From assembly GCF_007990245.1 (NCBI RefSeq), contig NZ_BJWG01000013.1:60893-124892 (forward strand): a DNA stretch of 64,000 bases, in the 5' to 3' direction. Position 1 is the stretch's first letter. The number at the start of each line of letters is the position of its first letter. Shown here in pieces: positions 17,196-26,880 of this stretch. The translations under genes and the position numbers were made by a program. This stretch comes from Cellulomonas composti. GTDB lineage: Bacteria; Actinomycetota; Actinomycetes; Actinomycetales; Cellulomonadaceae. The notes below the pieces were generated by a model, which saw only the letters and a program-made list of their open reading frames with translations, was not told the origin of the DNA and ran no database searches.

Positions 17196-17663
17196 ATGCG
17201 GATCTCGGCCAAGGCGGACTATGCGGTGCGGGCGTGCGCCGAGCTCGCGTTGGCGGACGCGACCGGCCGCGGTGAGCCCGTCGCCGTCGAGACGCTCGCG
17301 CAGGGCCAGGGCCTTCCGACGAGCTTCCTCGAGCGGATCCTGGCGGACCTGCGCCGCGGGGGTGTCGTCGTGAGCGTGCGCGGCCGGTCCGGCGGCTACC
17401 GCCTGGCGCGCTCGGCGGCGGAGATCACGCTCGCCGACGTCATGCGTGCGGTCGAGGGTCCGCTCGTCACCGTTCGCGACGAGCGTCCGCCGTCGCTCAC
17501 CTACGAGGGCTCGGCGGCGTCGCTGCTGGACGTCTGGGTCGCGCTGCGGGTCAGCGTCCGGGACGTGCTCGACGAGGTGACGTTGGCCGACCTCGTCGGC
17601 GGCGAGCTGCCGACGTCGGTCCGTTCCATGCTCGGCCGGGCCGACGCGTGGGAGAACCCCTGA
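17196..17663 (+). CDS. Rrf2 family transcriptional regulator, second copy
   Basis: 155 aa from ATG 17196 (MRISAKADYAVRACAELALA); the frame is open from 17157 but the Rrf2 fold begins here. HTH: TSFLERILADLRRGGVVVSV, wing GRSGGYRLARSA. A single Cys near residue 13 again rules out a conventional three-Cys Fe-S site. It is a paralogue of the preceding gene and is separated from it by 75 bases. It may control the TauE/SafE gene downstream, or form heterodimers with its neighbour; neither can be told from sequence. Confidence 0.9.
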   Translation: MRISAKADYAVRACAELALADATGRGEPVAVETLAQGQGLPTSFLERILADLRRGGVVVSVRGRSGGYRLARSAAEITLADVMRAVEGPLVTVRDERPPSLTYEGSAASLLDVWVALRVSVRDVLDEVTLADLVGGELPTSVRSMLGRADAWENP

Positions 17664-17707
17664 GCCGACGTGACGGACGCTGATCCGTCTCAGATCGTGG
17701 ACGCGGG

Positions 17708-17737
17708 TTGATAAACAAGTCAACCGGTCGGGATTAT
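17708..17737 (+). promoter_or_regulatory. promoter candidate for TauE/SafE gene
   Basis: TTGATA (17708-17713), an 18-base spacer and GATTAT (17732-17737) lie in a conspicuously AT-richer patch 37 bases before the ATG at 17774. An AACAAG...CTTGTT inverted repeat spans the -10 region. Confidence 0.45.
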
Positions 17738-17773
17738 CGGGAAATCTTGTTCCGCCGATCGTGAGGCTGCCCG

Positions 17774-18727
17774 ATGCCCCAGCTCCTCCTCCTGGCCGTC
17801 GTCGGCCTCGCCGCCCAGCTCGTCGACGGCGCGCTCGGCATGGCGTACGGGGTGACCTCGACGACGCTCCTCCTGGCGATCGGCACCAACCCCGCCGCAG
17901 CGTCGGCGACGGTGCACCTGGCCGAGATCGGCACGACGCTCGCGTCCGGCGTCTCGCACTGGAAGTTCGGGAACGTCGACTGGAAGGTCGTCTGGCGGGT
18001 CGGCGTGCCCGGCGCGATCGGCTCGTTCCTCGGCGCGACCGTCCTCGCCCGGCTCGCGACCGACGCCGCCGCACCCGTGATGTCCGGCATCCTGCTGGCG
18101 CTCGGCACGTACATCCTCATCCGGTTCACGTTCAAGGGCCTGCGCAAGGACCGGCTCGGCCTGCCCGTGCGCAAGCGCTTCCTCGCGCCGCTCGGCCTGT
18201 TCGCCGGCTTCGTCGACGCGACCGGTGGCGGCGGCTGGGGCCCGGTCGGCACGCCGGCGCTGCTCGCGTCCGGCCGGATGGAGCCGCGCAAGGTCATCGG
18301 CTCGATCGACACGTCCGAGTTCCTCGTCGCGATCGCCGCGTCCCTGGGCTTCCTGTTCTCGCTCGGCTCGCAGGGCATTGACTTCGGGTGGGTGCTCGCC
18401 CTGCTGATCGGCGGCCTGATCGCCGCGCCGATCGCCGCGTGGCTGGTGCGGATCATCCCGCCGCGCATCCTCGGTTCGGCCGTCGGTGGCCTGATCGTGC
18501 TCACCAACACCCGCACGATCATCCGGTCCGAGGCCGTGGGGCTGAAGGGCACCCCGGCCGAGGCGGCGATCCTGCTGGTCGTCGCCCTCGTCTGGGTCGC
18601 CGCGATCGTCTGGTCCGTCCGCGCCTACCGCCGCGAGCAGGCCGCCGAGGCCGCCGAGTTGCAGCAGATCGCCGACGACGAGACCGCGGTGGCCACGCCG
18701 GCGAACGACACGCTCGCCACGGCCTGA
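17774..18727 (+). CDS. TauE/SafE family sulfite/sulfonate exporter
   Basis: 317 aa, eight or so hydrophobic segments. VVGLAAQLVDGALGMAYGVT near the N-terminus and its echo GLFAGFVDATGGGGWGPVGT in the second half are the paired TauE/SafE (DUF81) motifs. The family moves sulfite, sulfoacetate or other organosulfur anions. Placement after sulfate uptake and Rrf2 genes supports a sulfur role, for instance releasing excess sulfite. The C-terminal ~25 residues are a hydrophilic tail. Convergent with hemL. Confidence 0.9.
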   Translation: MPQLLLLAVVGLAAQLVDGALGMAYGVTSTTLLLAIGTNPAAASATVHLAEIGTTLASGVSHWKFGNVDWKVVWRVGVPGAIGSFLGATVLARLATDAAAPVMSGILLALGTYILIRFTFKGLRKDRLGLPVRKRFLAPLGLFAGFVDATGGGGWGPVGTPALLASGRMEPRKVIGSIDTSEFLVAIAASLGFLFSLGSQGIDFGWVLALLIGGLIAAPIAAWLVRIIPPRILGSAVGGLIVLTNTRTIIRSEAVGLKGTPAEAAILLVVALVWVAAIVWSVRAYRREQAAEAAELQQIADDETAVATPANDTLATA

Positions 18728-18743
18728 CGCCGTCCGCGCCCGA

Positions 18744-18759
18744 ACCGCCGATGGGCGGT
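18744..18759. terminator. hairpin between convergent TauE and hemL genes
   Basis: ACCGCC-GATG-GGCGGT, a perfect 6-bp stem with a tetraloop in the 78-base convergent gap; no T-run. Could serve both strands. Confidence 0.45.
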
Positions 18760-18805
18760 GGGCGGCGGGCGTGTCAGCCGGTGGGCGTGTCAGTCAGCCG
18801 GCGCG

Positions 18806-20128
18806 TCAGCCCGCGGGCGTCGCCGCAGCCGCTGCGGCGGCCGCAGCCGGGAGGGCCGCCTCGATGCGGGAGACCGCCTCGTCGTCGTGCGCGGCCGAGA
18901 CGAACCACGCCTCGAACGGAGACGGCGGCGCGTAGACGCCCGCCTCGAGCAGCGCGTGGAAGAACGCGCCGTAGCGCCAGTGCTCGGTCGCCTTGACCGC
19001 GTCGTAGTCGCGCGCGCCGTTGGTGGCCGCGTCGACGCCGAACATGATCGAGAACAGCGAGCCGGCCCACTGCATCGCGTGCGGGACGCCGGCGTCGGCG
19101 AGCGACTTGGACACCGCGTCGCGCAGGCGGGCGGAGGCCTCGCCGACGGTCCGGTAGACGGACTGGTCCGCGAGGCGCAGCGTCGCGAGGCCCGCGGCGG
19201 TCGCGACCGGGTTCCCGGACAGCGTGCCCGCCTGGTAGACCGGCCCGGTCGGCGCGAGCTGCGACATCACGTCGCGTCGGCCGCCCACGGCCGCGACCGG
19301 CAGGCCGCCGCCGATGACCTTGCCGAACGTGAACAGGTCCGGCGACCAGCCCTCGCGCAGGCCCTCGAGCCCCCACCAGCCGGAGTAGCCGACCCGGAAG
19401 CCCGTGAGCACCTCGTCCTTGACGAACAGCGCGCCGTGCTCGTGCGTGATCCGGCGGATCGCGGCGTTGAAGCCGGGCACCGGCGGCACGACGCCCATGT
19501 TGGCGGGCGCGGCCTCGGCGATGACGGCCGCGATGCGCGGACCGTGCTCGGCGAACACGGCCTCGAGCGCCTCGACGGAGTTGTACGGCACGACGATCGT
19601 GTCGGCGACGACCGCGGCGGGCACGCCCGCCGAGTCCGGCAGCCCGAGCGTCGCGACGCCGGAGCCGGCCGAGGCCAGCAGCGCGTCGACGTGCCCGTGG
19701 TACCCGCCGGCGAACTTCACGACGAGGTCGCGGCCCGTGACGGCGCGCGCCAGGCGCAGTGCGGTCATCGTCGCCTCGGTGCCGGTCGACACGAGCCGTA
19801 CCTGCTCGGCGGGGGGCACGCGGTGCCGGATCGCCTCGGCCAGGTCGATCTCGGTCTCGGTCGGCGCACCGAAGCTCAGGCCGCGCGCGGCGGCCTCCTG
19901 GACCGCGGCGACGACCTCGGGGTGCGCGTGGCCGAGCAGCGCCGGCCCCCAGGACCCGACGAGGTCGACGTACTCGCGGCCCTCGATGTCCGTGACGTAG
20001 GCGCCGCGCGCCGACGCCAGGAACAGCGGCGTGCCCCCGACAGCGCCGAAGGCGCGCACGGGTGAGTTGACGCCGCCAGGGATCACGGCCTGGGCGTGGG
20101 CGAACACCTCGGCGTTCGTCGGGCTCAT
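18806..20128 (-). CDS. hemL: glutamate-1-semialdehyde 2,1-aminomutase HemL
   Basis: 440 aa, PLP enzyme converting glutamate-1-semialdehyde to 5-aminolevulinate. Start ATG 20128 ([20 protein letters not shown]) is preceded by AGGAG and overlaps the hemB stop as ATGA; a longer frame to 20149 is unlikely. [26 protein letters not shown] and [12 protein letters not shown] match the family; the PLP lysine lies in [19 protein letters not shown]. The C-terminus ends in an Ala-rich tail. Last gene of the hemC-hemD-hemB-hemL unit. Confidence 0.97.
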   Translation of the reverse strand: MSPTNAEVFAHAQAVIPGGVNSPVRAFGAVGGTPLFLASARGAYVTDIEGREYVDLVGSWGPALLGHAHPEVVAAVQEAAARGLSFGAPTETEIDLAEAIRHRVPPAEQVRLVSTGTEATMTALRLARAVTGRDLVVKFAGGYHGHVDALLASAGSGVATLGLPDSAGVPAAVVADTIVVPYNSVEALEAVFAEHGPRIAAVIAEAAPANMGVVPPVPGFNAAIRRITHEHGALFVKDEVLTGFRVGYSGWWGLEGLREGWSPDLFTFGKVIGGGLPVAAVGGRRDVMSQLAPTGPVYQAGTLSGNPVATAAGLATLRLADQSVYRTVGEASARLRDAVSKSLADAGVPHAMQWAGSLFSIMFGVDAATNGARDYDAVKATEHWRYGAFFHALLEAGVYAPPSPFEAWFVSAAHDDEAVSRIEAALPAAAAAAAAATPAG

Positions 20129-21120
20129 CGGGACTCCTCTGCCAGCCATCCGGCCAGCTCTGTCGCGTGGTACGTGAGTACGTGATCGGCACCTGCACGC
20201 CTGATGCTGAGCACGGACTCGTAGATCGCCCGTTCGCGCTCGATCCAGCCCGCGGCGGCGGCGGCCTCGAGCATCGCGTACTCACCCGAGACGGCGTACG
20301 CCGCCACCGGTACGGGTGACGTCGCGGCGACGTCGGCGAGCACGTCCAGGTAGCTCATCGCGGGCTTGACCATGACGATGTCCGCGCCCTCGGCGACGTC
20401 GATCGCGACCTCGCGCGCCGCCTCACGCCGGTTCGCGGGGTCCAGCTGGTAGGTCCGGCGGTCGCCCTGGAGCTGCGACTCGACCGCGTCCCGGAACGGC
20501 CCGTAGAACGCGGAGGCGTACTTGGCCGCGTAGGCCAGCACCGCGACCTCGTCGTACCCGGCGCCGTCCAGCGCGTCGCGCACGACGCCCACCTGGCCGT
20601 CCATCATCCCGCTCAGCCCGACGAGGTCCGCCCCGGCCGCCGCCTGCGCGAGCGCCATGTCGGCGTAGCGCACCAGCGTCGCGTCGTTGTCGACGCGCCC
20701 GTCCGGCGTCAGCACGCCGCAGTGGCCGTGGTCCGTGAACTCGTCCAGGCACAGGTCCGCCTGCACGACGAGACCGCCCGCGGCCTGCGCCGTCGCCACC
20801 GCGATCGCCCGGTTGAGGATCCCGTCCGACGAGGTCGCCTGCGTACCCGTGGCGTCGCGGACCTCCGGGACCGCGAACAGCATCACGCCGCCGAGCCCGG
20901 CCCCGACCGCGCCGTCGACCGCCCCCTTGAGCGACTCCAGCGTGTGCTGCACGACGCCCGGCATCGACGGGATCGGGCGCGGCTCGGTCAGCCCCTCGCG
21001 CACGAACACCGGCAGCACCAGCCGGCGTGGGTGCAGGTCGGTCTCGCTCGTGAGCCGGCGCATCGCCGCGGACGCGCGCAGCCGGCGCGGCCGGATCCGG
21101 CCGGGGTTCGGGTTGGTCAT
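20125..21120 (-). CDS. hemB: porphobilinogen synthase (ALA dehydratase) HemB
   Basis: 331 aa; condenses two 5-aminolevulinates. The two Schiff-base lysines are in [18 protein letters not shown] and [12 protein letters not shown]. The metal loop reads [14 protein letters not shown]: two of the three zinc cysteines are kept, the middle one is Asp, the mixed type common in actinobacteria. ATGA overlaps join it to hemD upstream and hemL downstream, so translation is coupled. The N-terminus ([20 protein letters not shown]) is normal for the family. Confidence 0.97.
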   Translation of the reverse strand: MTNPNPGRIRPRRLRASAAMRRLTSETDLHPRRLVLPVFVREGLTEPRPIPSMPGVVQHTLESLKGAVDGAVGAGLGGVMLFAVPEVRDATGTQATSSDGILNRAIAVATAQAAGGLVVQADLCLDEFTDHGHCGVLTPDGRVDNDATLVRYADMALAQAAAGADLVGLSGMMDGQVGVVRDALDGAGYDEVAVLAYAAKYASAFYGPFRDAVESQLQGDRRTYQLDPANRREAAREVAIDVAEGADIVMVKPAMSYLDVLADVAATSPVPVAAYAVSGEYAMLEAAAAAGWIERERAIYESVLSIRRAGADHVLTYHATELAGWLAEESR

Positions 21121-22958
21121 GGCGCCTCCTGCGGTCGGGTCCCATCGTCGCGCACGCCGCCGACCCCCCGCGCCGCGGTCCGTTCACGCGTGGTCAGTTC
21201 ACGCGTGGTCTGTGCACGCGCGGTGCGTTCATCCGCGTCCGCCCGCGCCGCTGCCCGTTCATCCGCGTCTGCCCCCGCCGCTGCCCGTCCATGCGCGGCC
21301 CGCGTGAGCGCGTCGACGAGCCCGGTCATGGTCTGCTGCTCCGCGGTCGCGGCGAGCTCCAGGCCCAGGCGGTCGGCCTCCGCGGCGGTCGTCGGACCGA
21401 TCGCCACGAGCAGTGTGCCCGTCGGGGGCGGTCCCAGGTGCTCGACGAGTGCGCGCACCGTGCTGGCCGACGTGAGCAGCGCGGCGTGGATCGCACCGCC
21501 CCGCCAGGCCGCGCGGACCTCGTCGGACGGCGGCGGCGCCTGCACCGTCCGGTAGGCGATCACCTCGTCGACCTGCCACCCCCGCGCCCGCAGCCCGTCG
21601 GCCACCGTGCTGGCAGCCAGGTCCCCGCGCGCGAACACCACCCTCGCGCCCCCCTCCCCCCGCCCCGGGTGGCCTTCCCGCCGCCCCGCGGCGGGTTCTC
21701 CACCCACAGCAACGCCGGCCGCCGCCTCGGGCTGGCCCGCCGCGTCGGCAGGGTTGATTGCGGTGTCGAGGTGGCTCACCGCGCTGGCAGGTCGAACCGG
21801 GTGGACTTCCCCCCGCCCGGCAGCGGATTCTCCACCCACCGCGGCGTCGGACGCCGGGTCGAGGTGGCTCGCCGCGTCGTCGGCTCGATCCGGGTGGACT
21901 TCCCGCCGCCCGGCAGCGGGTTCTCCACCCACAGCAACGCCGGCCGCCGCCTCGGGCTGGCCCGCCGCGTCGGCAGGGTTGATCGCGGTGTCGAGGTGGC
22001 TCACCGCGCTGGCAGGTCGAACCGGGTGGCCTTCCCCCTGCCCGGCAGCGGGTTCTCCACCCACTGCGGCGTCGGACGCCGGGTCGAGGTGGCTCGCCGC
22101 GTCGTCGGGTCGATCCGGGTGGACTTCCCGCCGCTCGGGAGCGGGTTGTCCACCCACGGCGGCGCGGGCCGCCGGGTCGGGCTGGCCCGCTGCGGTGGCG
22201 GGGTCGGTCGGAGAGGCGAGGTAGCTCGCCGCGTCGGCAGGTCGGTCCGGGTGGACTTCTCGCCGCCCAACAGCGGGTTCTCCACCCACCGCCGTGTCGG
22301 GCGTCGGCTCGGGCTGGCCCGCTGCGGTGGCGGGGTTGGTCGGACGGACGAGGGGGCTCGCCGCGTCGGCGGGTCGGTCCGGGTGGACTTCTCGCCGCTC
22401 GGCGGCGGGGTGTCCACCCGTGGGAGCGGTGGGGAACTGGGTGACGAGGGTGGTGGCCGTGGAGGGGCCGCGGGGGGTCAGGGTCGGGGGGACGGCGTGG
22501 TCCTCGAGGGCGCGGGCGGTGCCGGGGCCGACGGCGGCGACCTGGACGGCGCCGTCGGTCAGCAGCGATGCGAGGGTGCGGCCGGCGGCGCGGGCGCGGG
22601 CGTCGAGCACGGGAACGGCCGCGCCGCTGGTCACGACGAGCCAGCGGTACCAGCCGGCGCCGAGCGCCAGGAGGGCGTCGTCGAGGGGCTGTGTCGGCTC
22701 GGGCGGCTCGATCGCGATGAGCGGGACGAGCTCGGGCGTCGCGCCGGCGGCGGCGAGGGCGATGACTGCGCCGGACTGGCCCGCGGTCGGCCGCGGGACG
22801 AGCACGCGCCAGCCGGCGAGGGGGCCGGCGGCCGCAGACTCGTCCGGACCCGTGCCGGCGAGGGGGACGGCGGCCGCAGACTCGTCCGGACCCGTGCCGG
22901 CGACGGGGCCGGTGGCCGCAGACCCGTCCGGACCCGTTGCGGAGCCGGTGCCGGTCAC
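21117..22958 (-). CDS. hemD: uroporphyrinogen-III synthase HemD with a 256-residue tandem-repeat insertion
   Basis: 613 aa, over twice the usual ~260. The enzyme parts are present: [12 protein letters not shown] (49-60), [30 protein letters not shown] (~139-152), then [20 protein letters not shown] (from ~435) and [16 protein letters not shown]. Between them, residues ~181-436 are seven tandem units beginning GG(E/H/Q)[11 protein letters not shown], of 44 or 31 residues. Units 3+4 and 5+6 form a duplicated 75-residue dimer. The insertion falls at the loop between TLVTQFP and the VVFARGDLA strand, a place where length can vary, so activity is plausible. N-terminal residues 20-48 ([10 protein letters not shown] twice, plus a variant) and the last ~55 residues (ADADER, TTRE/TTRER) are also repetitive. 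The start GTG overlaps the hemC stop (GTGA), supporting the long N-terminus. Confidence 0.92.
   Translation of the reverse strand: MTGTGSATGPDGSAATGPVAGTGPDESAAAVPLAGTGPDESAAAGPLAGWRVLVPRPTAGQSGAVIALAAAGATPELVPLIAIEPPEPTQPLDDALLALGAGWYRWLVVTSGAAVPVLDARARAAGRTLASLLTDGAVQVAAVGPGTARALEDHAVPPTLTPRGPSTATTLVTQFPTAPTGGHPAAERREVHPDRPADAASPLVRPTNPATAAGQPEPTPDTAVGGEPAVGRREVHPDRPADAASYLASPTDPATAAGQPDPAARAAVGGQPAPERREVHPDRPDDAASHLDPASDAAVGGEPAAGQGEGHPVRPASAVSHLDTAINPADAAGQPEAAAGVAVGGEPAAGRREVHPDRADDAASHLDPASDAAVGGESAAGRGEVHPVRPASAVSHLDTAINPADAAGQPEAAAGVAVGGEPAAGRREGHPGRGEGGARVVFARGDLAASTVADGLRARGWQVDEVIAYRTVQAPPPSDEVRAAWRGGAIHAALLTSASTVRALVEHLGPPPTGTLLVAIGPTTAAEADRLGLELAATAEQQTMTGLVDALTRAAHGRAAAGADADERAAARADADERTARAQTTRELTTRERTAARGVGGVRDDGTRPQEAP
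21651..22418. repeat. tandem repeat array inside hemD
   Basis: 768 bp, exactly in frame. On the minus strand the order of unit lengths is 132, 132, 93, 132, 93, 132 and a partial ~54 bp. The last four full units are two near-identical 225-bp dimers (93+132), showing recent unequal exchange. Every unit length is a multiple of three. Confidence 0.9.
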
Positions 22959-23998
22959 GCGCCCGGCCCCAGGGGTGCCAGCTCGGCTGCTCCTTGTTCG
23001 AGCAGCAGGTCGGCGAGCTGCGCGCCGAGTGAGCGAGCCATGGCCTCGTCGGGCAGGTCGGCGTGGTCCGCGGACGCGGCGGCGCCGAGATCGGGTGCGG
23101 ACGCGTCGGGACGGGGCGGTGCCACGTGTGCGCGGCGCGCCTCGGCGACGGCGCCGTGGCGCAGGGTGCGGGAGCCGTCGGTGCTGGCGACGACGGCCTC
23201 AAGAGTCAGGCGCGCGCCGACCAGGTGCGCGATCGCACCGACCGGTGCGGCGCAGCCGGCCTCGAGCCGGGCCAGCAGGGCGCGTTCGGCGGCGACCGCC
23301 AACCGGGTGGGCCGGTCGTCGAGCGCGGCCAGCGCGCGCGCGAGCGGAGTCGTCGGGTCCGCGAGGTCGGCCGTGCGGACCTCGACCGCGAGCGCACCCT
23401 GACCGGGGGCGGGCAGCATGACCGTGTCGTCGAGCACCTCGGTGACCGCGTCGAGGCGGCCGAGCCGGGCGAGGCCCGCGCGGGCGAGCAGGATGGCGTC
23501 CAGGTCGCCCGGGCCGTCGGGGTGGCCGGCGACGCGGCCGAGCCGGGTGTCGACGTTGCCGCGGATGTCGACGACGACGAGGTCCGGGCGGGCCGCGAGG
23601 AGCTGCGCGGCGCGGCGCGGCGAGCCGGTGCCGACGCGCGCGCCGGGCGGCAGGTCGCGCAGCGCGAGGCCGTCGCGCGCGCACAGCACGTCGTGCGGGT
23701 CCTCGCGCGGGGGCACCGCGGCGATGGTCAGGCCCGGCGCCGCGGCGGTCGGCAGGTCCTTGAGCGAGTGCACCGCGACGTCGCAGCGGCCGTCGAGCAG
23801 CGCGTCGCGCAGCGCGGTGACGAACACCCCGGTGCCGCCCAGGCTCGCGAGGCTGCCCGTGAGCCGGTCTCCGTCGGTGCGCACGTGCACCGTCTCGGTC
23901 TCGAACCCGCCGAGGCGCGAGAGGTCCGCGGCGACGTGGCCGGTCTGCGTGAGGGCGAGCCGGGACGCACGCGTCCCGATCCGTACCAGGGGTGGCAT
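22955..23998 (-). CDS. hemC: hydroxymethylbilane synthase HemC
   Basis: 347 aa from ATG 23998 (MPPLVRIGTRASRLALTQTG) with GGGAG 9 bases upstream; the open frame to 24064 is not needed. Links four porphobilinogens. Family marks: IGTRASRLALTQT, VHSLKDLPT, RDGLALRDLPPGARVGTGSP. The dipyrromethane cofactor Cys is in ALLARLEAGCAAPVGA. Its stop overlaps the hemD start (GTGA). A 198-base gap with a palindrome separates it from hemY, so it probably has its own promoter. Confidence 0.97.
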   Translation of the reverse strand: MPPLVRIGTRASRLALTQTGHVAADLSRLGGFETETVHVRTDGDRLTGSLASLGGTGVFVTALRDALLDGRCDVAVHSLKDLPTAAAPGLTIAAVPPREDPHDVLCARDGLALRDLPPGARVGTGSPRRAAQLLAARPDLVVVDIRGNVDTRLGRVAGHPDGPGDLDAILLARAGLARLGRLDAVTEVLDDTVMLPAPGQGALAVEVRTADLADPTTPLARALAALDDRPTRLAVAAERALLARLEAGCAAPVGAIAHLVGARLTLEAVVASTDGSRTLRHGAVAEARRAHVAPPRPDASAPDLGAAASADHADLPDEAMARSLGAQLADLLLEQGAAELAPLGPGA

Positions 23999-24061
23999 GC
24001 CGCCAGTCTCCCCGACGCCGATGCACGTGTCGAAGTCGCGTGGTGAATGCAGCGCACCGTG

Positions 24062-24079
24062 CATTTCCGCCGGGAAATG
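24062..24079. promoter_or_regulatory. operator candidate upstream of hemC
   Basis: CATTTCC-GCCG-GGAAATG, a perfect 7-bp inverted repeat in an AT-richer stretch 64 bases before the hemC start. The regulator is unknown. It is the only strong symmetry in the 198-base hemY-hemC gap. Confidence 0.45.
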
Positions 24080-24196
24080 ACGACCCGTCAGAAAATGTCG
24101 CCGACGGCTCGGAAATGGGCCGTCGCGCGCGACCCGTAAGGAATTCTCGCGCGCAGCGGATCGCTCGGGTCCGGCCGGACGGATGTCTGTCCGGTG

Positions 24197-25777
24197 TCAG
24201 ACGAGAGCGCGTGCGGCGGACTCGGCCTGCGGGATGACGCTCGCCAGCCCGTTGCCGGCGAACCAGGCACCGCAGGCCGCCAGCCGCGGCGCGCGGTCGT
24301 CGTCGGCGGCGGACGCGAGCGCCGCAGCGACCCGCGCGGTGGCCTCGCGATGAGCCGCGCTCGGGCGCGGCAGCGCCTGGCTCCAGCGCACGACGGCGTC
24401 GCCGAGCAGGTCCGTGCGGTCGAGCGGGACGCCGAGCAGCACCGACGCGTCGGCAAGTCCCTGCGTGACGAGGTCGAAGTCGCCCAGGTCGGCGCCCGCG
24501 CCCTCGTCGGACCCGGACGCGGACGCGGATCTGGAGGTGGATCCGGATCCGGACCCAGCCGGTGCGCGACCGTACGAGAGCCGCACGACGTGCCGTCCCG
24601 CGCCGGCCTGCTCGGCGAGCCACGGCCACTTCGCGGTCGCGTGCGTGAGCGCCTTTGCGCGGACGTCGGTGGCGCCGCGCCCGACGAGCACGCCCGTACC
24701 GCGCGGAGCATCGTCGAGCCCGGCCGCGCCCGACCCCCTCGCACCCGCCCCACTCGCACCCGCCACGCCCGGTCCCACCCCGCGCGAGGACAGCACGAGC
24801 GTGACGAGCCGGACGTCGGCGCCGTCGTCGAGCCGCACGTCGGCGAGGTCGGGCAGGAGCGCACCGAGCGCGTCGAGGCCCTGCGGGCAGGCGACGACGA
24901 GCCGTCGAGCGCGCACGGTCCCGCCGCGGTGCGTGACCAGGACGTCGGGCCGACCGCCGCCGTCCGATGCGGCAACGGGCTCCACCCGGGTCACGGGCGA
25001 GCGCAGCAGCACCGTCGCGCCGTGGGCCGCCAGGTCGGTGCGCAACGCGTCGACCAGCGTGTGCAGGCCGCCGCGCAGGCCGAGCACCGCGGCGCCCGCG
25101 GGTGCGGCCGCACGCAGCGTGGCGACGGCGACGGCGAGCGAGCGGTGCGTGGCGAGGGCCGCGGTCAGGCCGGGCGCGACCGCGTCGACCGCGAGATCGT
25201 CGGGGTCGGCAGCGTGCACGCCTCCGACGACCGGGCGCACGAGCCGGTCCACGACCCGAGCGCCCATGCGCCGCCGGACGAGCTCGCCGAGGCTCGTCGC
25301 CGAGCGCCCGACACGTGCGGGCAGCCAGCGGTCTGCCGCGGCGCGGGCGGCGCCGAGCGTGCCGAGCGTGCGCCGCACGTCGCGCGACCACGGCTGGGAC
25401 GGGATGCCGAGCAGCCCCGTGCGCGGCAGCGGGCCGTCGCCCGACGGCAGGTGCACCCAGGACCCCAGCGCGGCGGGCGACACGACGGCGTCGCCCAGCC
25501 CGAGGTCGGCGAGGAACGCGACGACCGTGCCGCCGCGCGTCGCGAACGACTCCGCGCCGGCGTCGAGCCGCAGCCCCGCCACCTCGTGCGCGCGCACCGC
25601 ACCACCGGCCGCGTCGCGCGCCTCGAGCACGAGCGTGCGCAGTCCGGCGCGCGCGAGCGTGCGCGCGGCGACGAGCCCGGCCAACCCGCCGCCGACGACG
25701 ACGGCATCGACGACGACGGCGTCGAGGACGACGCCCTCGTCGCGCGCCGGCGAGCTCGTCGGGACGGGCGTGCTCAC
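24197..25777 (-). CDS. hemY: coproporphyrinogen/protoporphyrinogen oxidase HemY (CgoX)
   Basis: 526 aa FAD enzyme. The dinucleotide fold [19 protein letters not shown] is near residue 25, followed by [18 protein letters not shown]. In actinobacteria this protein oxidises coproporphyrinogen III in the coproporphyrin-dependent route (known for the family). Two low-complexity insertions are unusual: [14 protein letters not shown] (~340) and [20 protein letters not shown] (~405-425). The GTG start overlaps the hemE stop as GTGA. Ends in a typical [18 protein letters not shown] helix. Confidence 0.93.
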   Translation of the reverse strand: MSTPVPTSSPARDEGVVLDAVVVDAVVVGGGLAGLVAARTLARAGLRTLVLEARDAAGGAVRAHEVAGLRLDAGAESFATRGGTVVAFLADLGLGDAVVSPAALGSWVHLPSGDGPLPRTGLLGIPSQPWSRDVRRTLGTLGAARAAADRWLPARVGRSATSLGELVRRRMGARVVDRLVRPVVGGVHAADPDDLAVDAVAPGLTAALATHRSLAVAVATLRAAAPAGAAVLGLRGGLHTLVDALRTDLAAHGATVLLRSPVTRVEPVAASDGGGRPDVLVTHRGGTVRARRLVVACPQGLDALGALLPDLADVRLDDGADVRLVTLVLSSRGVGPGVAGASGAGARGSGAAGLDDAPRGTGVLVGRGATDVRAKALTHATAKWPWLAEQAGAGRHVVRLSYGRAPAGSGSGSTSRSASASGSDEGAGADLGDFDLVTQGLADASVLLGVPLDRTDLLGDAVVRWSQALPRPSAAHREATARVAAALASAADDDRAPRLAACGAWFAGNGLASVIPQAESAARALV

Positions 25778-26835
25778 AGCGAGTGGACCAGCCCGACGAG
25801 ACGCGTCAGCACCTCGGGATCGGTGTCCGGCGGCACGCCGTGGCCCAGGTTGACCACGTGCCCGGGGGCGCTCGCGCCGCGCGCGACGACGTCACGGACG
25901 TGCGCCTCGAGCACCGGCCAGGGCGCGGCCAGCAGCGCGGGGTCGATGTTGCCCTGCACGGGCGTGCGCCCGCCGAGCCGGCGGATCGCCTCGTCGAGCG
26001 GGATGCGGTAGTCCACGCCGACGACGTCGGCGCCGACGTCCCGCATCGCCGCGAGCAGCTCGCCCGTGCCGGTGCCGAAGTGCACGGTGCGCACGTCGAG
26101 GTCGGCGACGTGGCCGAGCGCGCGGGCCGAGGCGGGCGCGACGTGCTGGACGTAGTCGGGCAGCGACAGCGCACCCGCCCAGGAGTCGAACAGCTGCGCC
26201 GCGGAGGCGCCCGCGAGCACCTGCGCGCGCAGGAACGCGCCGGTCACGTCGGCGGCCCACCCGGTCAGCGCGCGCCACGTCTCGGGGTCCGCGTGCATGA
26301 GCGTGCGGGCCGCGAGGTGGTCGCGCGACGGACCGCCCTCGACGAGGTAGGCGGCGAGCGTGAACGGGGCGCCGGCGAACCCGATCAGCGGCGTCCCGCC
26401 GAGCCCCGCGACGGTCAGCGCGACCCCCGCGGAGACGGGCGCCAGCGCCTCGTCGGACAGCGTGAGCTCGCGCAGCCGCGCGACGTCGTCGGCCGTGCGC
26501 ACGGGCGAGCCCATCACGGGTCCGACGCCCGGCTTGATCTCGACGTCCACCCCGGCCAGCCGCAGCGGCACGACGATGTCCGAGAAGAAGATCGCCGCGT
26601 CCACGCCGTGCCGACGCACCGGCTGCAGCGTGATCTCGGACGCGAGCTCCGGGTCGAGGCACGCCTCGAGCATCGCGGTGCCGACGCGGGCCGCCCGGTA
26701 CTCCGGCAGCGACCGCCCGGCCTGGCGCATGAACCACACCGGCAGGCGTTCCGGGCGGTCCCCGGAATAGGCACGCACCAAATCAGAATGTGACGTGCGT
26801 CGCTCGACGAGGGGATGTCCTGCGGGAAGTGGCAC
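25774..26835 (-). CDS. hemE: uroporphyrinogen decarboxylase HemE
   Basis: 353 aa from GTG 26835 ([20 protein letters not shown]). The frame is open far upstream but that part lies under hemA and is not coding. [20 protein letters not shown] and [17 protein letters not shown] are the two family signatures, and Asp in [12 protein letters not shown] fits the active site. Removes four acetate carboxyls. No Shine-Dalgarno is visible, and a CACAAT -10-like box ends only 6 bases before the GTG, so the message looks leaderless. Confidence 0.95.
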   Translation of the reverse strand: MPLPAGHPLVERRTSHSDLVRAYSGDRPERLPVWFMRQAGRSLPEYRAARVGTAMLEACLDPELASEITLQPVRRHGVDAAIFFSDIVVPLRLAGVDVEIKPGVGPVMGSPVRTADDVARLRELTLSDEALAPVSAGVALTVAGLGGTPLIGFAGAPFTLAAYLVEGGPSRDHLAARTLMHADPETWRALTGWAADVTGAFLRAQVLAGASAAQLFDSWAGALSLPDYVQHVAPASARALGHVADLDVRTVHFGTGTGELLAAMRDVGADVVGVDYRIPLDEAIRRLGGRTPVQGNIDPALLAAPWPVLEAHVRDVVARGASAPGHVVNLGHGVPPDTDPEVLTRLVGLVHSL

Positions 26836-26880
26836 CCGTCGATTGTGCCCGACGAAAATGCGGGTGGTTGAATCGGCCCC
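26836..26880. promoter_or_regulatory. 45-bp divergent hemE/hemA promoter region
   Basis: The whole gap between two GTG starts is 45 bp. For hemA, TTGAAT lies 7 bases before the GTG; for hemE, CACAAT lies 6 bases before its GTG. Neither gene has a Shine-Dalgarno. Both promoters must overlap, so shared control is likely. Confidence 0.5.

Noticed and set aside
21651..22418. CRISPR array
   Set aside because: The repeats are contiguous, of two lengths and in frame with hemD, without unique spacers of fixed size or cas genes.
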